Part shown: positions 1 to 14,200 of the stretch, piece after piece
How the letters are laid out: every line of letters begins with the position of its first letter
Position numbering within the stretch: the first letter of the stretch is position 1
From: Macrostomum hystrix
Lineage: Eukaryota; Platyhelminthes; Macrostomidae
Assembly (NCBI GenBank): GCA_950097015.1
Contig: CATNEN010000007.1
Location: 11,781,001 to 11,845,000, forward strand
Length of the DNA stretch: 64,000 nucleotides
Reading direction: 5' to 3'
The notes under the pieces: generated by a model
Told to the model about the DNA's origin: nothing
Databases searched by the model: none
What the model saw: the letters and a program-made list of their open reading frames with translations, nothing else
Translations under genes and position numbers: made by a program

Positions 1-132
1 TCGTTCCTGTGTTTTTCAAATAGATAAAGAATGAATATGGTTCGCTAGTAATGTCACGAGTACGCTAGCTAGTACACTAGTATGCGCTAGTATGCTATGT
101 CACGCTCACATTTTATCTGGAATCGCTTGCAG

Positions 133-2239
133 ACTGCGATTTGATTGGGTTCGACCAGGTGACCGCCAGCAGTGAATCGAGTGTGCAGCTGCGCTTCGTC
201 TTTAATGAGGTCTACCACTTCACGGGCTTCTCGCTGAACTCCAGCCTGCCCGTGGAATTCCAACTGCAGTATAAATCCATGAGGAACTGGACGTTCATCA
301 ACTTCACCGTGCTTGGAACTGTTACGGTAGGGCTTAGCATTATTGCGAGTGCTTCTTTTATCAATTTTATTGCGCACCCTGAGTTACATAACAACACAAT
401 AATTGAACTAAGGTGATGTCTTTGAATTCGTATCTTTCAACTCGAAAGCGGGATTTAATTGCGATTAGTGATTTCTTATAGTAAAAAGTTAGTACTTCGG
501 ACTGTAAAAGTTATAGAAAGGAAACATCAGGTTTGTAGGCTATATTTAATGCAAATTTCGGAGTTATGTGGCTTCTGGTGTGTCATAAGTAATGTCACTG
601 AGGGAAAAATAGACCAACTGGCAATCCCAGATGAGCAAAGCTCTTTCAATCAACAACACCAATGTCCCCCAATATCAATCACCCTCTGGCAGTGCTCGTA
701 CAGCTTCTTGAACCTCAGCCTGCAGGTGTTTTTCCTTCAACTGCCGGAACCAGTGTAACGCTGCTTATTTGACCTCGACATGGTTTGCGAAACTTCTCTT
801 GGAAAAGTCTGCCTTCAGTCACTTGTATAGAAACCGGTCGCACAAGCTAAAGTCTGGGCTGCAGGGACTCTGCCAGAGTAGATTCACTCGCCGTCCAGAA
901 AATCCGAAACAACAGGTGTGCGGTCGTGCGTTATCCATCTGGCGCAGCACATCGTTCAGGTGAATCGGGTTTGACCGGAGCGAGTGCCAGAGGCCTCCAG
1001 TGTGCCGGGAAAAAGTAGATGAAATTACGGGCCATCGCCCTTAGTGTTTGGTAGAGTTGAACATATTGAGACTCGTTTGTTTGGCGTGAAGGCCACCAGT
1101 AGCATTGTCTAGTGATCTTCTTGTCTGAGATGGAGCTCCTGGTCACGGTCGGCCTGGAGTCCACAGCTTCCAGCCAGAAGCGATTGTCTGCCTTGCTGCT
1201 CTTGGCATCCAAGTGGAGCCAGGTCTGATCCTCAACAAAGAAATTATGATGTCGTCCAAGCCCCGGCTGCTGAATACCTTGCGTATCTGCTTGGCGCATT
1301 TGACATGGGCCTGACGTTGGTCTGCAGTGAGTTCTTGGGGCACCCAGACCAAGCAGACATTTCGCAGATGGAGATTCTCCGTGGTCGCTGGTGACATCGA
1401 TGTTTTCTGTTTTCCTGGTTGAACATGGTTGGCCAGACCGAATCCAGGATCAGTAAAGTCCTGAAACCACCTGTAAATTGTCCTGGGAGTTGGGAAGTTG
1501 TCTGGCATTGTATTACGGAGATCTTCCTCTACTTCTGTCGCATATTTTCCAAGCTTAAAGCGAACGAAAGCGTAGAACTGGACGTGCGTCTTGTCGTGAT
1601 TTATGTTGACTTTTGCTCGCCGCATAGACGCGTTTTCACATCGCGTTGCGCTTGCTAAATCTTATTAAAGAATTCTTGTGACAGATTAGGCGATAGAAAT
1701 CCTACGCGAGTCTCCAACGCACTGGTATTGCTTCACAGTGATCTCTAATAGAGTTACTTCACTCCGTTGCCTCTCGCGCTAGTTTCTACTGTATTCGGCC
1801 ATAGTCTAAATTTCGCCATGGTACTCGTACTTCTTAACTCTGGATTTTTTATTTCTTGCAAAGGGGCAGCGTGACTCGGTGCAAAGAGATTTATAAATAT
1901 ATAGTACTGCCGCCAATAGAATAAACATTCTATACGTTTTGGAAATTATTTACCTTTTCTCTTTTCTATATTTTAATGCTAGGAACTCGTGATACTGCGA
2001 GTAGTAACGACTGCTCGCACCTGTTGGTTTCTTTAGTTCTCCAGTCGACTATTTATCTAGTTAAGATTATGATTATGATTATGAGTCTCTTGTTAACACG
2101 CTTCAGAGATTTACGACTGAAATCGGGAGTAGTCAAGGACTCCCTCACCTGATTCGTTCTAACGAGCTGCGAGTCACTCTGCTGACTGGATCTGCCACGG
2201 CCCAGCAGTTCCAGTTTCGCGGCTGCGTTATCACGCAAG
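133..2239 (+). CDS. Polycystin exons: discoidin-like module 1
   Basis: Two exons, 133-326 (acceptor TTGCAG, phase 1; donor GTAGGG, phase 0) and 2107-2239 (acceptor CTTCAG, donor GTACGG, phase 1). They repeat the layout of the module at 10635-11172: a first half beginning with Cys and containing a pattern like LRFVFNEVYHFTGFSL, and a second half ending LRVTLL...FRGC. That is the usual end of F5/8C (discoidin) domains, a beta-sandwich that binds glycans or lipids. The second exon is short and was recognised by phase and by the terminal FxxxGC pattern. The intron between them holds a mariner remnant. Confidence 0.6.
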
Positions 2240-5200
2240 GTACGGATTTCATCAGCATAAAGGCAACAAAAAAATTACAAAAATTTTCATACTATTTTTT
2301 CAGAATGTCTTGAACAGCCCCTACAATCGAGGGCCTAGCCTTGTTATTTCAGTTTCGAGTGAAATGAAAATGCCCACAGACTTTCATGGCTAACGCTCCC
2401 AAGAAACCAAAACATAAGCTCTGACTTAAACCAAAGCTAAGAAGGGAGCAGTTCGCTGAAAATAGAAGTGCATCGGAGGAGGGCATGGTTTTAGATTTAG
2501 TGATAAATTTTACTGCTATGCTGAACCAAACCAGTGTATTTTGTTGCATTCAACAACCGCAGAGTGCCCCATCGGCTTCTTCCGGCACAAGGACAGCTGC
2601 TTCTGGGCTCCGTTCGGCTCCAACGGCTCCACGCCGCACACGCTGGCGCCGCCCGGCTTGGCGCGGGAAATCTGCGGCTCCATTCATTGGAATGGAAGCG
2701 GTCATCTGACCAGCCCCAGGACTATCATTGAGAACCAGCTCATTCAGAACATGCTGTGGAATGCCACTTTTGAGTAATAAGAAGCTTTTTCGATTGTACT
2801 GTACCAATATTTATTTGGTAAAATATGCTTTCCATCGAATTTTGTTACTTCGCAATTCTACCGATTGAATAGTCTTAATGTCTACAGTCACTAATTGCAT
2901 TTAAATGACCCTCGTAATTAAAATCATTTATTGATCCTAGTAAGTACGAAAATGTTTCTCAAGGTTTATTCACATCGACGGTCGCTACAATAAGACAGCG
3001 GACCAGTGGCAGTGGTGGGATGGCAGTCCTGTCGAATGGAAGCACTGGCTGTTCGGTTTTCCTGGCAAAGAGTGCCTCATGATGAACGTAAGACGCGGCG
3101 GTTATTGGCATAACATCAAGTGCGACACCTATCAGTCTGTCTATCCGTTTGTGTGCGAGGTGGGCGCTCTGAACACCAACTACGCGACGGTGTCAGAGCC
3201 GATCAACCTGGTTGGGAGACCTGTCTCCTACAGCTCGATCGCTGCAGGCTTCAGCCCCACGGGAGCGAATGACGGTGACTTCACCCCGAACTTCTCGGTG
3301 AAGCCAGGGTTCGCAATCCAGGAATCGACAAGTTCGGTTCTGTCCAGCTGGTGGTGTGTCGACCTGCAGTCTGTCTACCAAGTCAGCGAGGTGTGGCTTT
3401 ACACGAGAAATGATTCCAACGGTAGGACGTCTTGAAAATTGTTTCCGCTGTCTTAAACTTCGCAGTAGATTTTATCCGGCCAGCAAAGAAGCTAAGAGAA
3501 TAAGAAATTCATTCAGATATTTTAGGTGACTTCGGTGTCTGGCTGTCAACGGTGAACGACTCTGACTACTCAGCTGAAACTCCGAACGCAGTGTCGTGTC
3601 CGCCAAGTCTGCAGGCCTACAAACCAGGCGATGTGATTGAGCTGATGTGCAGATTTTCCGCTCAGTTTGTGATTGTGCGGAAGAGACGCACATCATGCTG
3701 CATGTACTTGGCAGAAGTTGCGGTTCAAGCAACTAAGTGTAAGTGAAGAGAGTTTATTGGCTAGCTGACTACCTGATTGTCCATTCAGGAATCGCATAAG
3801 AAAATTTAATTCCAGTGGTGAAGCAATCGTCAAGGCAGAGCACAAAGATCTACATCAAACGAATGACGTATGTCGACAGCAACAACTTTGTGCGAAAGTA
3901 TCCTTTGCTGAGCCAGTACGGTCAATTGTACGACTGCTATGCGAACCTGGCGCCCACATGCAAGTCCGTGTTCCCCTACACGGAGGCTTCTTCAAAGTTC
4001 AGCGACCTCAACAGCACACACCTAGCTGCGGGACTGGCCGCCTTTTCTATAAACCAGACGAATGGAAACATGCTGCAGTGGCTGCCGTACAGTGAGTTGA
4101 TTTTGTCCGCGATGCTAATCCTGGGACGCTCGAACAAGCAAAATCACCCCTGTGTGCGATTTATAAACTTAAGACTCAGAAAAATATAAAATCTCAACAC
4201 AAACTTTAGACGCAAGCTGCGATGTGGACCTTACCAATGGCATCGAAGGAGTTTTGGAAGTTAATGTTTCGTCTAATTCTGAAGTTTTTCTCTACTCGGC
4301 TAAGTCGGCACCATTCGGGATTCTAGCGTGGGGTGAGTATTACGACTGTGCATATATGGTGCTTCCAAGGTCACGAAAACATGCCATCGTTGACATTTTC
4401 TGGTATTGCAACAAAGTAAACAGTTGAACTGACGACATGGTATTGCTGTAATTCTCGCAGACGTGAGGTCTCAGCCAGTGAGACTAGAAAACTTCCGTCT
4501 TGGTCTGTGGCCGCTGGTGACGGAAACTGGTGCCAGAGATGTCGCGCCGAGCCAGCTGCACGGAAATATCAGTGGCGAGTGTTCCTGGGGCTTTGGGCCT
4601 ACCTTCCGAGATAACGGCTCCCTGCGCCTCCGTGCGGCATCCACTTTGCTGCTTCCTGGCAGCGGAAGACTGATCAGCACAACTGGAGGCAGTGGATATG
4701 CCATCTGCTTCTACACTTATCTGGAACCAAATACTGGCTTCGACTTCACAGTTCCGGTGTTCGCTTCGTCCAGTGGCAGCCTGCAGTTCCGCTACGTGAA
4801 CTACACCAGCTATCAGGTCACCGCAATGCGACAGTCCGGTGGGTTCGCGACTATTTCTAGCAATTTGAAGGCTGCCTACTTCTGGCACTTTTTCTGCGTG
4901 TCTGGCGATTCGGCTGCCGGTCAGCTGGTTCTGATTGAGGGCCACCGAAAAGTGTATAGCTCTTCAGTGGCAACAAATGACACCATTCGGTCGATTATTG
5001 GGTAAGCAATGTATGTACTCTGGTTTAATGCAAATGAAATTCGTTAGGAATTCGCGAATTTTTCATTTTAGAGAGACCCTAGTGTTCGGCAACATAAGCT
5101 CTTTGTTTTGCATCCAAATCTTCACCATGCCACTAAACGTTGTGCAGAGTCACTGGGCAATGCAGGAATGTGAACCCTACACTAAATGTAAGTCGCAAAT

Positions 5201-8200
5201 AAATTTTAAGCTGAAGTTTAGTAATAAAGACTAGCACACTAAGCCCCCCTTGGGGGGCACTACTGTTCAGACAAAAAAATCTTGTGTTTTGCAGAAGGAC
5301 CAAACACACCTGAAAGTAAGCAAAAACGAAAACTCACTTCGTCAGTATGAATTTCGCTGATTGTGAATATACGTGATTGCGATTCAGCGAGAATTTAAAT
5401 TCGCACTAAATACAAAAATTTTAAGTCTGAGCTCGAATACATTCTGAGACATTCGGTCTGTACACCAAGAGCCCCACTGGGGCAGAATTACAAAAGTAAC
5501 CTACGTTTGATACTACTCAGCTTAATGCTACTAAGGTACATGCGAATACCATCCCCTCAGCAGCAGAAAACCAGTGTCCACCCCGCAGCAGAGAACCAAT
5601 GTCCCCCAGCAGCAAAGAACTAATGTCCCCCAAGCAGCAAATAACCAATGTCCCCAAGCAGCAAAGAACTATGTCCCCAAGCAGCAAAGAACTAATGTCC
5701 CCTCAGCAGCAGAGAACTAATGTCCCCCCAGCAGCAGAGAACCAATGACCCCCCAAACTGCAGAGAACTAATGTCCCCTCAGCAGCAGAGAACTAATGTC
5801 CCCCAGCAGCAGAGAACTAATGTCCCCCAGCAGCAAATAACCAATGTCCCCAAGCAGCAAAGAACTAATGTCCCCTCAGCAGCAGAGAACTAATGTCCCC
5901 CAGCAGCAGAGAACCAATGTCTCCCCAGCAGCAGAGAACCAATGTCTCCCCAGCAGCAGAGAACCAATGTCTCCCCAGCAGCAAATAACCAATGTCCGCC
6001 AGCAGCAAAGAACCAATTTCCCTCAAACAAAAGAGAACCTCCATAATACCAGAATGGAGGCTACTTGCAGGCTACCAAACCCCCAGCAAGAAACATTTGC
6101 CCTCTTTCTTTGACAGGAAACCATTGCCCCATATAGCAGAGAAATGCTTTTGCTCAGCCCAGCAGGAAACAAATAGAAACTCTTGGACACGTTTAGAAAA
6201 CGGTTGGACACATTTGGAAAACTGTTAAAAACATTTAGAAAACTGTGAAAACATTCAGAAAACTGTTGGACACATTTATAGAACTGTTACACACGCTTAT
6301 AAAACTGTTACACGCGTTTAGAGAACTGTTAAGCGCATTTAGAAAACTGTTAAACAAATTTAGAAAAATGTTGGACACATTTAAAAAACTCTTGGACACA
6401 TTTAGAAAAACGTTGGACACATTTAGAAAAACGTTGGACACATTTAGAAAAACGTTGGACACATTTAGAAAAACGTTGGACACATTTAGAAAAACGTTGG
6501 ACACATTTAAAAAAACGTTGGACACATTTAGAAAAACGTTGGACAACTTTAGAAAACTGCTAAGAACATTTATAAAACTATTAAACACATTTAGAAAACA
6601 TGCGTCAAGCAGTTGTAGCAGTATCTGGTGAAATAATTGACCCATGCTTTTAGATGAGGCAGAAACAGGATCATAAGACGCATCTGAAAAAGCCGTCAGA
6701 ACACACTTTAAAAGTTTGTTCAGTAGCAAATCATTGGCGAAACTATTCGTCCCGCACATTTTTTAAAGCATAGCTCGGCGTCAGAGTCGGACATGCACTC
6801 TGGCTCGAGAGTTCGTGTTTTTGTTTTAATTTTCGCTTAAAGTGAAAAATGTCTGTCGGAATATGTCTGTCGGGGAACCCATACATATTATTTTCTCACA
6901 ATAAACAGTAATAATAAAGCTAACAAATATTTGCTTTGATAGTAGCTAATCAAAAGTGCTTACTATTTATACTCGAACCCAAAAATGCCAAATAAATAGA
7001 AATAATAATAACAGGAACTTACCTTTTTAACTGTTGATGATAGAAGAGAAGAAGAAAAATTAGCAGTAACAAAACTGATGCTCAAATTCGACCTGCATTC
7101 TGCAAAAAAAATAAAAGTACTTTACTTCGGAGCTAGATAAAAAGTAAGCGGCACAATGATCGAAGTCGAGACAAGGTTTGACAATATAAAGACTGCAGTT
7201 TTTGTGGATAGAATGGAGGAGGAGAGGTCTCGCTAGCATTGAGCATCATAAAAGCCCAATCATTGAAATCTGCTGCGTACGTTTTTCTTATTCAAATCAA
7301 ATCAAGCCAAGAGACAAATAGATAAACGCACGTACGGGTCGAAGAGCAGTGACGCAATCCTATTATATTGAGAGTATCGGGCCTGTTCTGTGCTATACCA
7401 ATGCACGCGCGGGCGAGAAAAAGCACCGATGCAATCTAATAAAACTGACAGTGTCCGGCCCTATTCTAATTTAACCTTGTTTGGCAATTGAAAGCAATAG
7501 GAAAACTCGTTTTTCGAATATTTAATACCTTAAGGATTGAAGCAAACAAAAGAAATTTTATCGGTGCAATGGTAGAAAAATTTGCAACTTTTTGGAGAAA
7601 ACGCGGCAAAAAATGTTTGAGGCATTCAACCTGTGGAGTGAAATTCCATGCACAGACAGACAGACAGATTTTAGATTTACTATATAGTTGGATGATAGAA
7701 GAAGAAACCCCACCGTTACTTTACAGATTGCAAGGCCTCGCCGTCTCGCTGCAAAGGTTACTTCAGTCGACGCTTAAATTTCGGAGGCTACGACCCGAAT
7801 ACCCAGCCAACCTATTATAGTCATTTATATCCCCGATCCAAAGAAAACGATTTGCCAATTTATTCCAATGGTAATGGTTGTAAAAACATCCTTGTTACTC
7901 CATTCAATCTTTACTGCTACAACTCTATATATTTATATTCATACGACACATCGTTCGACACGCTAATGTGGATTTGCTGTGACGCAGACACCGGCGAGGT
8001 AGCGTCCGGGCAACACTGCACCACCTATAGTACACCTTTCTCCGGAAATTTCTGGACTCTGATTGACTCTAGTCCAACCGCCTCGTGGAGACTGCGCAGT
8101 GGTACTCTGCACGAGTCTTTGGTGGATGGCAGCGTGTATGATGCAAGAAACTTTTGTCGCAACCCTTCCGTGTCGTATTTCAGTGGCTTGAACTCAGGTG

Positions 8201-11200
8201 GAACTGTCGCAAACTGCATACCAATAAATTGTGACCAATGTAAGTGAATACTTGTGAATACTTTAATGCACAGATTGCAAAGGAATGAAACTCAGTTAAC
8301 AACTAAGCCCGTAAAGTGAAAAATGCCTTAAAGTTAGGTATGTACGAAAATAGTATTTTACGCTTTTCTTAAAATTTCATGAATAATTTGCCTAATGCAT
8401 CCTTGATTCTCGGCTGCATGGTTTAATGAGTAGTTTAACCATACTAAAATTGCATTTAACAGTAGAATTACCAAGGGGCGGGGAATTTCCCCCGATCTAA
8501 ACAACGATCAGGGATCTAAACGATCCAAACAATAAATTGTCCCCTTGACAATTTTTGTGCTTGCACCCGAACGGAGCAACGCTAGCACACGAAACTCAAA
8601 AACACGGCGAGCTTTTTGTTGTGCATCTTCTAAAACAAAAATCAAGTTACCTGCTCTTCAGACCATCAAGATATTCAACGCTTCTGGCCGAAGGTCAGAT
8701 TTTTATAGGAGCTAGTGTATTTCATACCCCAATACACGAATTCGCACTTCGTATCAGTTCGGCTTGGCCAGGCCTTCAAACTTGATCAGCACGTCAGCCG
8801 AAAGTGCCTGCATCAGGTCAGACTTCGGTGGTCACCGAACTTTATATAGACTGAGCTGCTGGACCTCTACTAAAATGCCACCATCAAGCATTTTCAGCAT
8901 GATCCGCGCATTCGCTAAGTTCAAGTCTCTGATCAGGCCTTCTGTTTCTGTGGAAACTGCTTTCGAGCTCGATTTCGCCCTCGAACTTGTGCGGACTGGA
9001 CAGCTCGAATGCGCAGCGGATAGGGCTTCTGCCACGTCGTCGATCTTCCGGCACAGAGAGTGGGCTGGAGAGGCATTGATATTCCAGGCATTTTCAAATG
9101 ACATCTAAAACGTCCTTATGTTGTTTCTTGCTTTGCGCCACGAGAAAAGTTTCAGCCTTTCTTGAATTAGCCACTCCCTTGTGTCCCAACCATCGCCCTT
9201 CGGCGTTCCTACAGGAGAAGAGACCATTTGAAAAATGAGTAATTTACAAGACAAATTAATCAGAAACTAAATCAGCCCCTAACTGAAGCCCTGATGAATC
9301 AAAATTGTGCTGAAATTTTCAAAGCTCCAGCACGAAAATTTTTTAGACGATCCTAGACCAACGTTTCCCTCCTGGAAGGCGCTCTCGAGTTCTCCAAATG
9401 AGTGGCTGCAGATTGGATTCTCGAGGCAAATTCGCGCTGAGAGCATTTCTGTCGGCTCATTGCACCCGACCCTCCACTACAATTATTATATTTTTGATGG
9501 AATTCTAACCTACATTCTGGAGCATTCGAATGATGGCCTTTACTGGACTCGATATTCTTCACAGACTTTCTACTACAGGGTAAGTAAGAAGATATTGCGG
9601 CCTAAAACTTTGGTGCAATTTCCTCAAAATGTACTCGGTAAGGTTGCTGATCAGCATAAATTCTATTTATATGCTTTTTTATAGCCTGAATTAGCACTTT
9701 TACCAAGGTAGTCTAGCTTAGAAATGGTGTAAGCTGTCGACGAACGTCTAGCACTCATATTAAACTTTGCAGACCCTGTTTGGACCAAAAGCGCCGCCTT
9801 ATATGGGCTACTCTGCATACAGCAGCGAGACGTCGACAGAGAGACTAATTCCATCTGTGGAGACCTTTAACATCAGGCTCTACCCTGTAATCATCCAGAC
9901 CCAGGTGACGGGCAGGGTGGCCATCTTGGGCTGCCTGTCCGACTCGGTGAACCCGTTGTTGCCGCCGGAAATCCCCTTCCTGGGCTACCAGGTGACGTCG
10001 AACAAGACGGGATTCACTTCATTTTCTGCTGACAGCGTCACTTCTTCTATCAAGCTCACCTGGTCTGCCAGCAATGGCTACAACCCGGGATTCATCGCCC
10101 CCGTCGGCTCCGATGTTGTGGTGACATTCGAGACGCCTCAGCGAGTCTTTGCGGTGGTCACAGCGGGCGGCATCAATGGCAGCTACGTCTCGCGCTACTC
10201 TGTGTTCTATGGAGACTCAGGAAACTCTTCGATTCGAGCTATTAACAGCTCACAGACAGGCAACACCACCTTCCTAGGCAATTTAGAAGAGAAGCAGTGG
10301 ATTCGGCAGGACTTTCAGCAGTCAGTAGTCGCCAAGCACATGGTGTTTCGGTCTCTGACATTTAATGTTACACCAGCAGTGAGGCTTGCCTTCCTTGGCT
10401 TCCCAGTTGGTGAGATGCCTCTACAAGCTTCTGTATTACAGTCATAACTACAAAATAAAATAAGAAGCGCAATTGCTATTAAAAAATGGAATACTCGCTT
10501 TAAAAATAACATGCACTTTTGTTGTTCGTAAAATATTGTGCGAAGCACAGTGAAATCAGATAGAAAACGGAGCTCTTGGACTCCTAAAGCCATGAGGTAC
10601 TCTGAACAAAAATTTCAATAAACATTGCCCACAGAGTGCCAGCAAATTAGCTACGGAAGAATATTAGATGAGAGTGGGACAAATCTGGCGGACGCTGTGC
10701 AAGTCGCAGGTTCCAAGCTGCAGTGGAAATTTTCGCTTGACAATCTATTCCACTTCACCAACGTGAGCTTCAGTGCCAGCAACTGTGTTCAGCATCAGCC
10801 ACTGCGAATCGAATTTTTCAATTTCATGGACAGTCGCATTGGATCTTACGTAAGAAGCTTTCCTGTAAAAGCCCATTTATGTGTTTAAAAAACTGTTAGC
10901 TCATTTTCGCGTGATCTGTGGGCCATTTTAGGTCCTTTTAAAGGATTCGGTCCTTTTTACAAACCATAGGTCATGAGTTGCTCTGAAAACGTCTCATGAC
11001 AAAAGCATGTTAAATTATTTCCCTGAAACACCACAGGATCAGTCCGTTGGTTCCGGCGCGTCAAGCTTGTGGCTGAACAAGACCGTGACAGCAGTGAAGT
11101 TTTCAATTCATTGGCTAAGCGGAAATTTCTGCGATTCCATCAGTCTAAAGTTCTACGGATGCGAGGCAGACGGTGCGTAAAAGTCACATGAGTTTTTTAA

Positions 11201-14200
11201 GGCAAAGGGCTGGCGAATCCTTGTCCAAACCCTAGTCTAGCGCTAATGCACTTCCCTTGCAGAGTGTCCTGTGAACTTTTACTACTATAACGGCCGCTGT
11301 TTTCACCACTACGCTGCCTTCGAACCTCGCGTACAGAGATGGTTAGCCAAGGACTACTGCAGGAATGTGAGCTGGGCCGGTACGGGCCAGCTGTTCGCGC
11401 CCACCAGCCTGTACGACTACACCGTGTTGCGGATCGGCTACGCACAAGCCATGCTGTGAGAGCCCGACAAGGACGGATATAGGCAGTATTGGCATAACTG
11501 ATGTGAAATAAATTCTACAGTTAGTTACGAGCACACAATGGTTAAAGTATAAGTTAGAGGGAGAAAACACCAACTATTGCGACTAAGCTTTCCGATGCGC
11601 ATCTTCTGAAGCAAAAACCAAGTCACAACAACAAGAACGTCAAGATATTCAATATTTTTCTGATAGAAGGTCCATTTATTTCACAAGCGCTAATGCATTC
11701 AGTACCCCCAAGTACGCCAATTAGCATTAAATTAACCTAAACATTCATTAGCTTGTCTATCACATGTGTCATTATCATTTTAGCCTTCAGTGTTTATAAA
11801 AAGGCGAAGCTTCTAGAACTTTAAGGGGTGGCACCAGCTGACAATACGCCTTGGTTTATAATTTCTCTAATTTCGCTCATCGTACCCTGGAAAGTACGCT
11901 TGGTCCGTTAAAATAACAAAGTATATTCGAAAGTCCCCGAAGGCGTCGCCGTCGATGGCGGCGTGGTGTGGCAGTGTTTGGCTCAGTATAGGAAACGTTT
12001 CTCGTACTAGACTAAACGTACTAGAATGGGCTGAAAGGTAGCTGCTACTCGCTTAGCTACGAGTAATTACAAATGAAACCATCCGCCATTTCGTATAACA
12101 TTATTGAAAAATACTATGGCGGAAGGCCTTTTTGTTTACAAGTTTGAGGAGCAGCGAAGATCATGTGCTGCATTGAGCGTATATTTATATAATAAACGAA
12201 AGCGCGAGATCGAGATAGAGCGGTGCGAAAAGGTGGCGTGACTTCGTAACCCCCCAGCTGGCTGGGTGCACCGATCCCAGCTCAACAAGACTGAGGTTGA
12301 GGGGTTTTGAGTGCGTCTGCACTGGCGCTGGGCGGTCACGTATGTTGTGGCCACCACAATTCCATAATTTAAAAAGGAATAATTCACTGCAATAATTTTC
12401 TTTATGTACTTAGTGCAAGTATACAAATTATCATATCGTTTCGAACTCACAATAGACTAAACTATATCAATATCTCCACAAATATCTCTGCGAATATTTC
12501 TACAGGACACGAGGACTAACGGCAAGTGCGTTGCCATTCCAGAACTATCAGGTTTATCTTGGTTTCCAGCTGGATACAGGAACAGGCAGGTGGGTTAACG
12601 AGCTCACTCTTCAGCCGCTAAACTGGACTCACTGGCGGTTTGGTGAGCCCAGCAGCTCGGCTGCAGCTTGTGCCTTCACCACTCTCGCAAATGAAAACTG
12701 GAGAACTGGAAGCTGCCTGGATTCCACTTTCTTGTGCGAGGTTCCAGCAGGTAAGATTAATATTAAATGATGCGAAAAGGTTATTCGCATCATCATAAGC
12801 CGACGTGTTCGAGATGCATTATTTACTAGAAGTGAATATAATATATATATATATATATAAAAGAATGAGAGAACCGAGGCAAAACATAAGATAGGAGAAT
12901 TTCCAAAGTAATTCCGGTTTCATTTTCTGTGGGTTTGCTCTACCTGCTCGCATTGATAAACTTCCTATCCCTTTTCTCAGCCAAGAAATCCAGCCGAATG
13001 TGCAGCGATCCGCTATATAACGTGTACATGAACTCGCAGACGAGGCAACTGAATCAGACTGGTATGGAGAAGGTTAGCCTGCGGCCATGGCGAGCGGTTG
13101 CTGAAGCAATCAAGCACTGTCAGAGCAACACAGAGAGCTGCAGCACTATCGAAGCCTTTGACACTGAAATGACAGTGTCGAGAATGAACACCAAAGCTGC
13201 CGGATTCCGAACAGAGCTTCGCAACGCAGGATTCGTTGTCGAACAATTTTGTCGAGGTACATTTAAATGAATCGCATTTTAAAAGAGCACAGTGAAATCT
13301 AGTTTCTTAATTTAAACTACTAATATGTTGCTATCTCTTTAAGAGTATTGCTGGCTGAACTTGCTGGATAGCAAGGCGCCGAGCTCGTACAACATCAGCT
13401 CGCCACAGACGGTCAACGGCTCTCTGGAGGCCATTCCACTAGCCGCCATTCCGGTCTCTAATTCTGCCGGTTTTTGGCGAGGCTCTTCTATCACCGTAAG
13501 CACAATGAGCAAACTCAGCATGCTCATGCTTTGCTTGCCATTCACAAGGGAAGCTACTGATCTTTGCAGATTACGTTCAGGCAGAGTTATTTAATAAGTG
13601 CACTGGCCGTCACGGGCCAAGGAAGTGACTACGGCAGCTCGGGTGCTTCGATCGAGCTCACAAAGTTTCTCCTGGAGTATGCAGGCGTATCAGATGCGGG
13701 CTCATCTATGGTTATTGGTTCCATAACACCTGATGACTTGCAGGTACTCTATTTTTTTGTCCTAATAATACTGCGCATTAAAGGTTTGCAATAAGTAGCT
13801 CGTAACTTTACTTTTTTTCGTTTAAAGTAGCCTTTTAGTTTATCGCACCTTAAGAATTTCATTTACACATACAAAGCATGCGCTTCCTTCCAGGGCTACA
13901 TCGACGTTCAATCGGGATATGTTAGCTGTCCAGTAATTATTGCCCTTCGTCAGGCCTTCTCGACATCAAGGATACGAATAACACAAAATGTTTCAGTTGC
14001 GCCACTGAAGCTTGAAGTGTTTGGCTGCTCTTTGCACGGTGAAGTAATTTTATGACTATAGTCATTTTACTAATAAAAATGATTTTTTACGATTTCTTCA
14101 AAAAACATTTTCCAGAGTTAAGTTGTTTCAACAAAAGCAGTCTCATTGTTGTGAATCCATCGGTTGGAAATATGCCGGTCCCCTGTCAAGACGATTGGAT

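Larger units (their letters stand above)
5188..7726 (+). other. Long polycystin intron with two minisatellites
   Basis: No exon is supported here. A candidate micro-exon near 5295 would create an in-frame stop at the junction, whereas splicing 5187 directly to 7727 keeps the frame. The intron holds the 25-bp and 21-bp tandem arrays described separately and AT-rich unique sequence. Confidence 0.6.

Noticed and set aside
5295-5315. Possible 20-bp micro-exon between TTTTGCAG and GTAAGC
   Set aside because: Joining it to the preceding phase-1 exon creates a stop codon (T+AA), while 5187 to 7727 is in frame without it.
6235-6759. Minus-strand ORF of 174 codons in the 21-bp array
   Set aside because: Open only because the period is a multiple of three; hydrophobic monotone repeats with no start context or splice sites.
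8764-9108. Overlapping ORFs on both strands, GC-rich
   Set aside because: No recognisable domain on either strand and no in-phase splice sites to the polycystin exons; left as unexplained intronic sequence.
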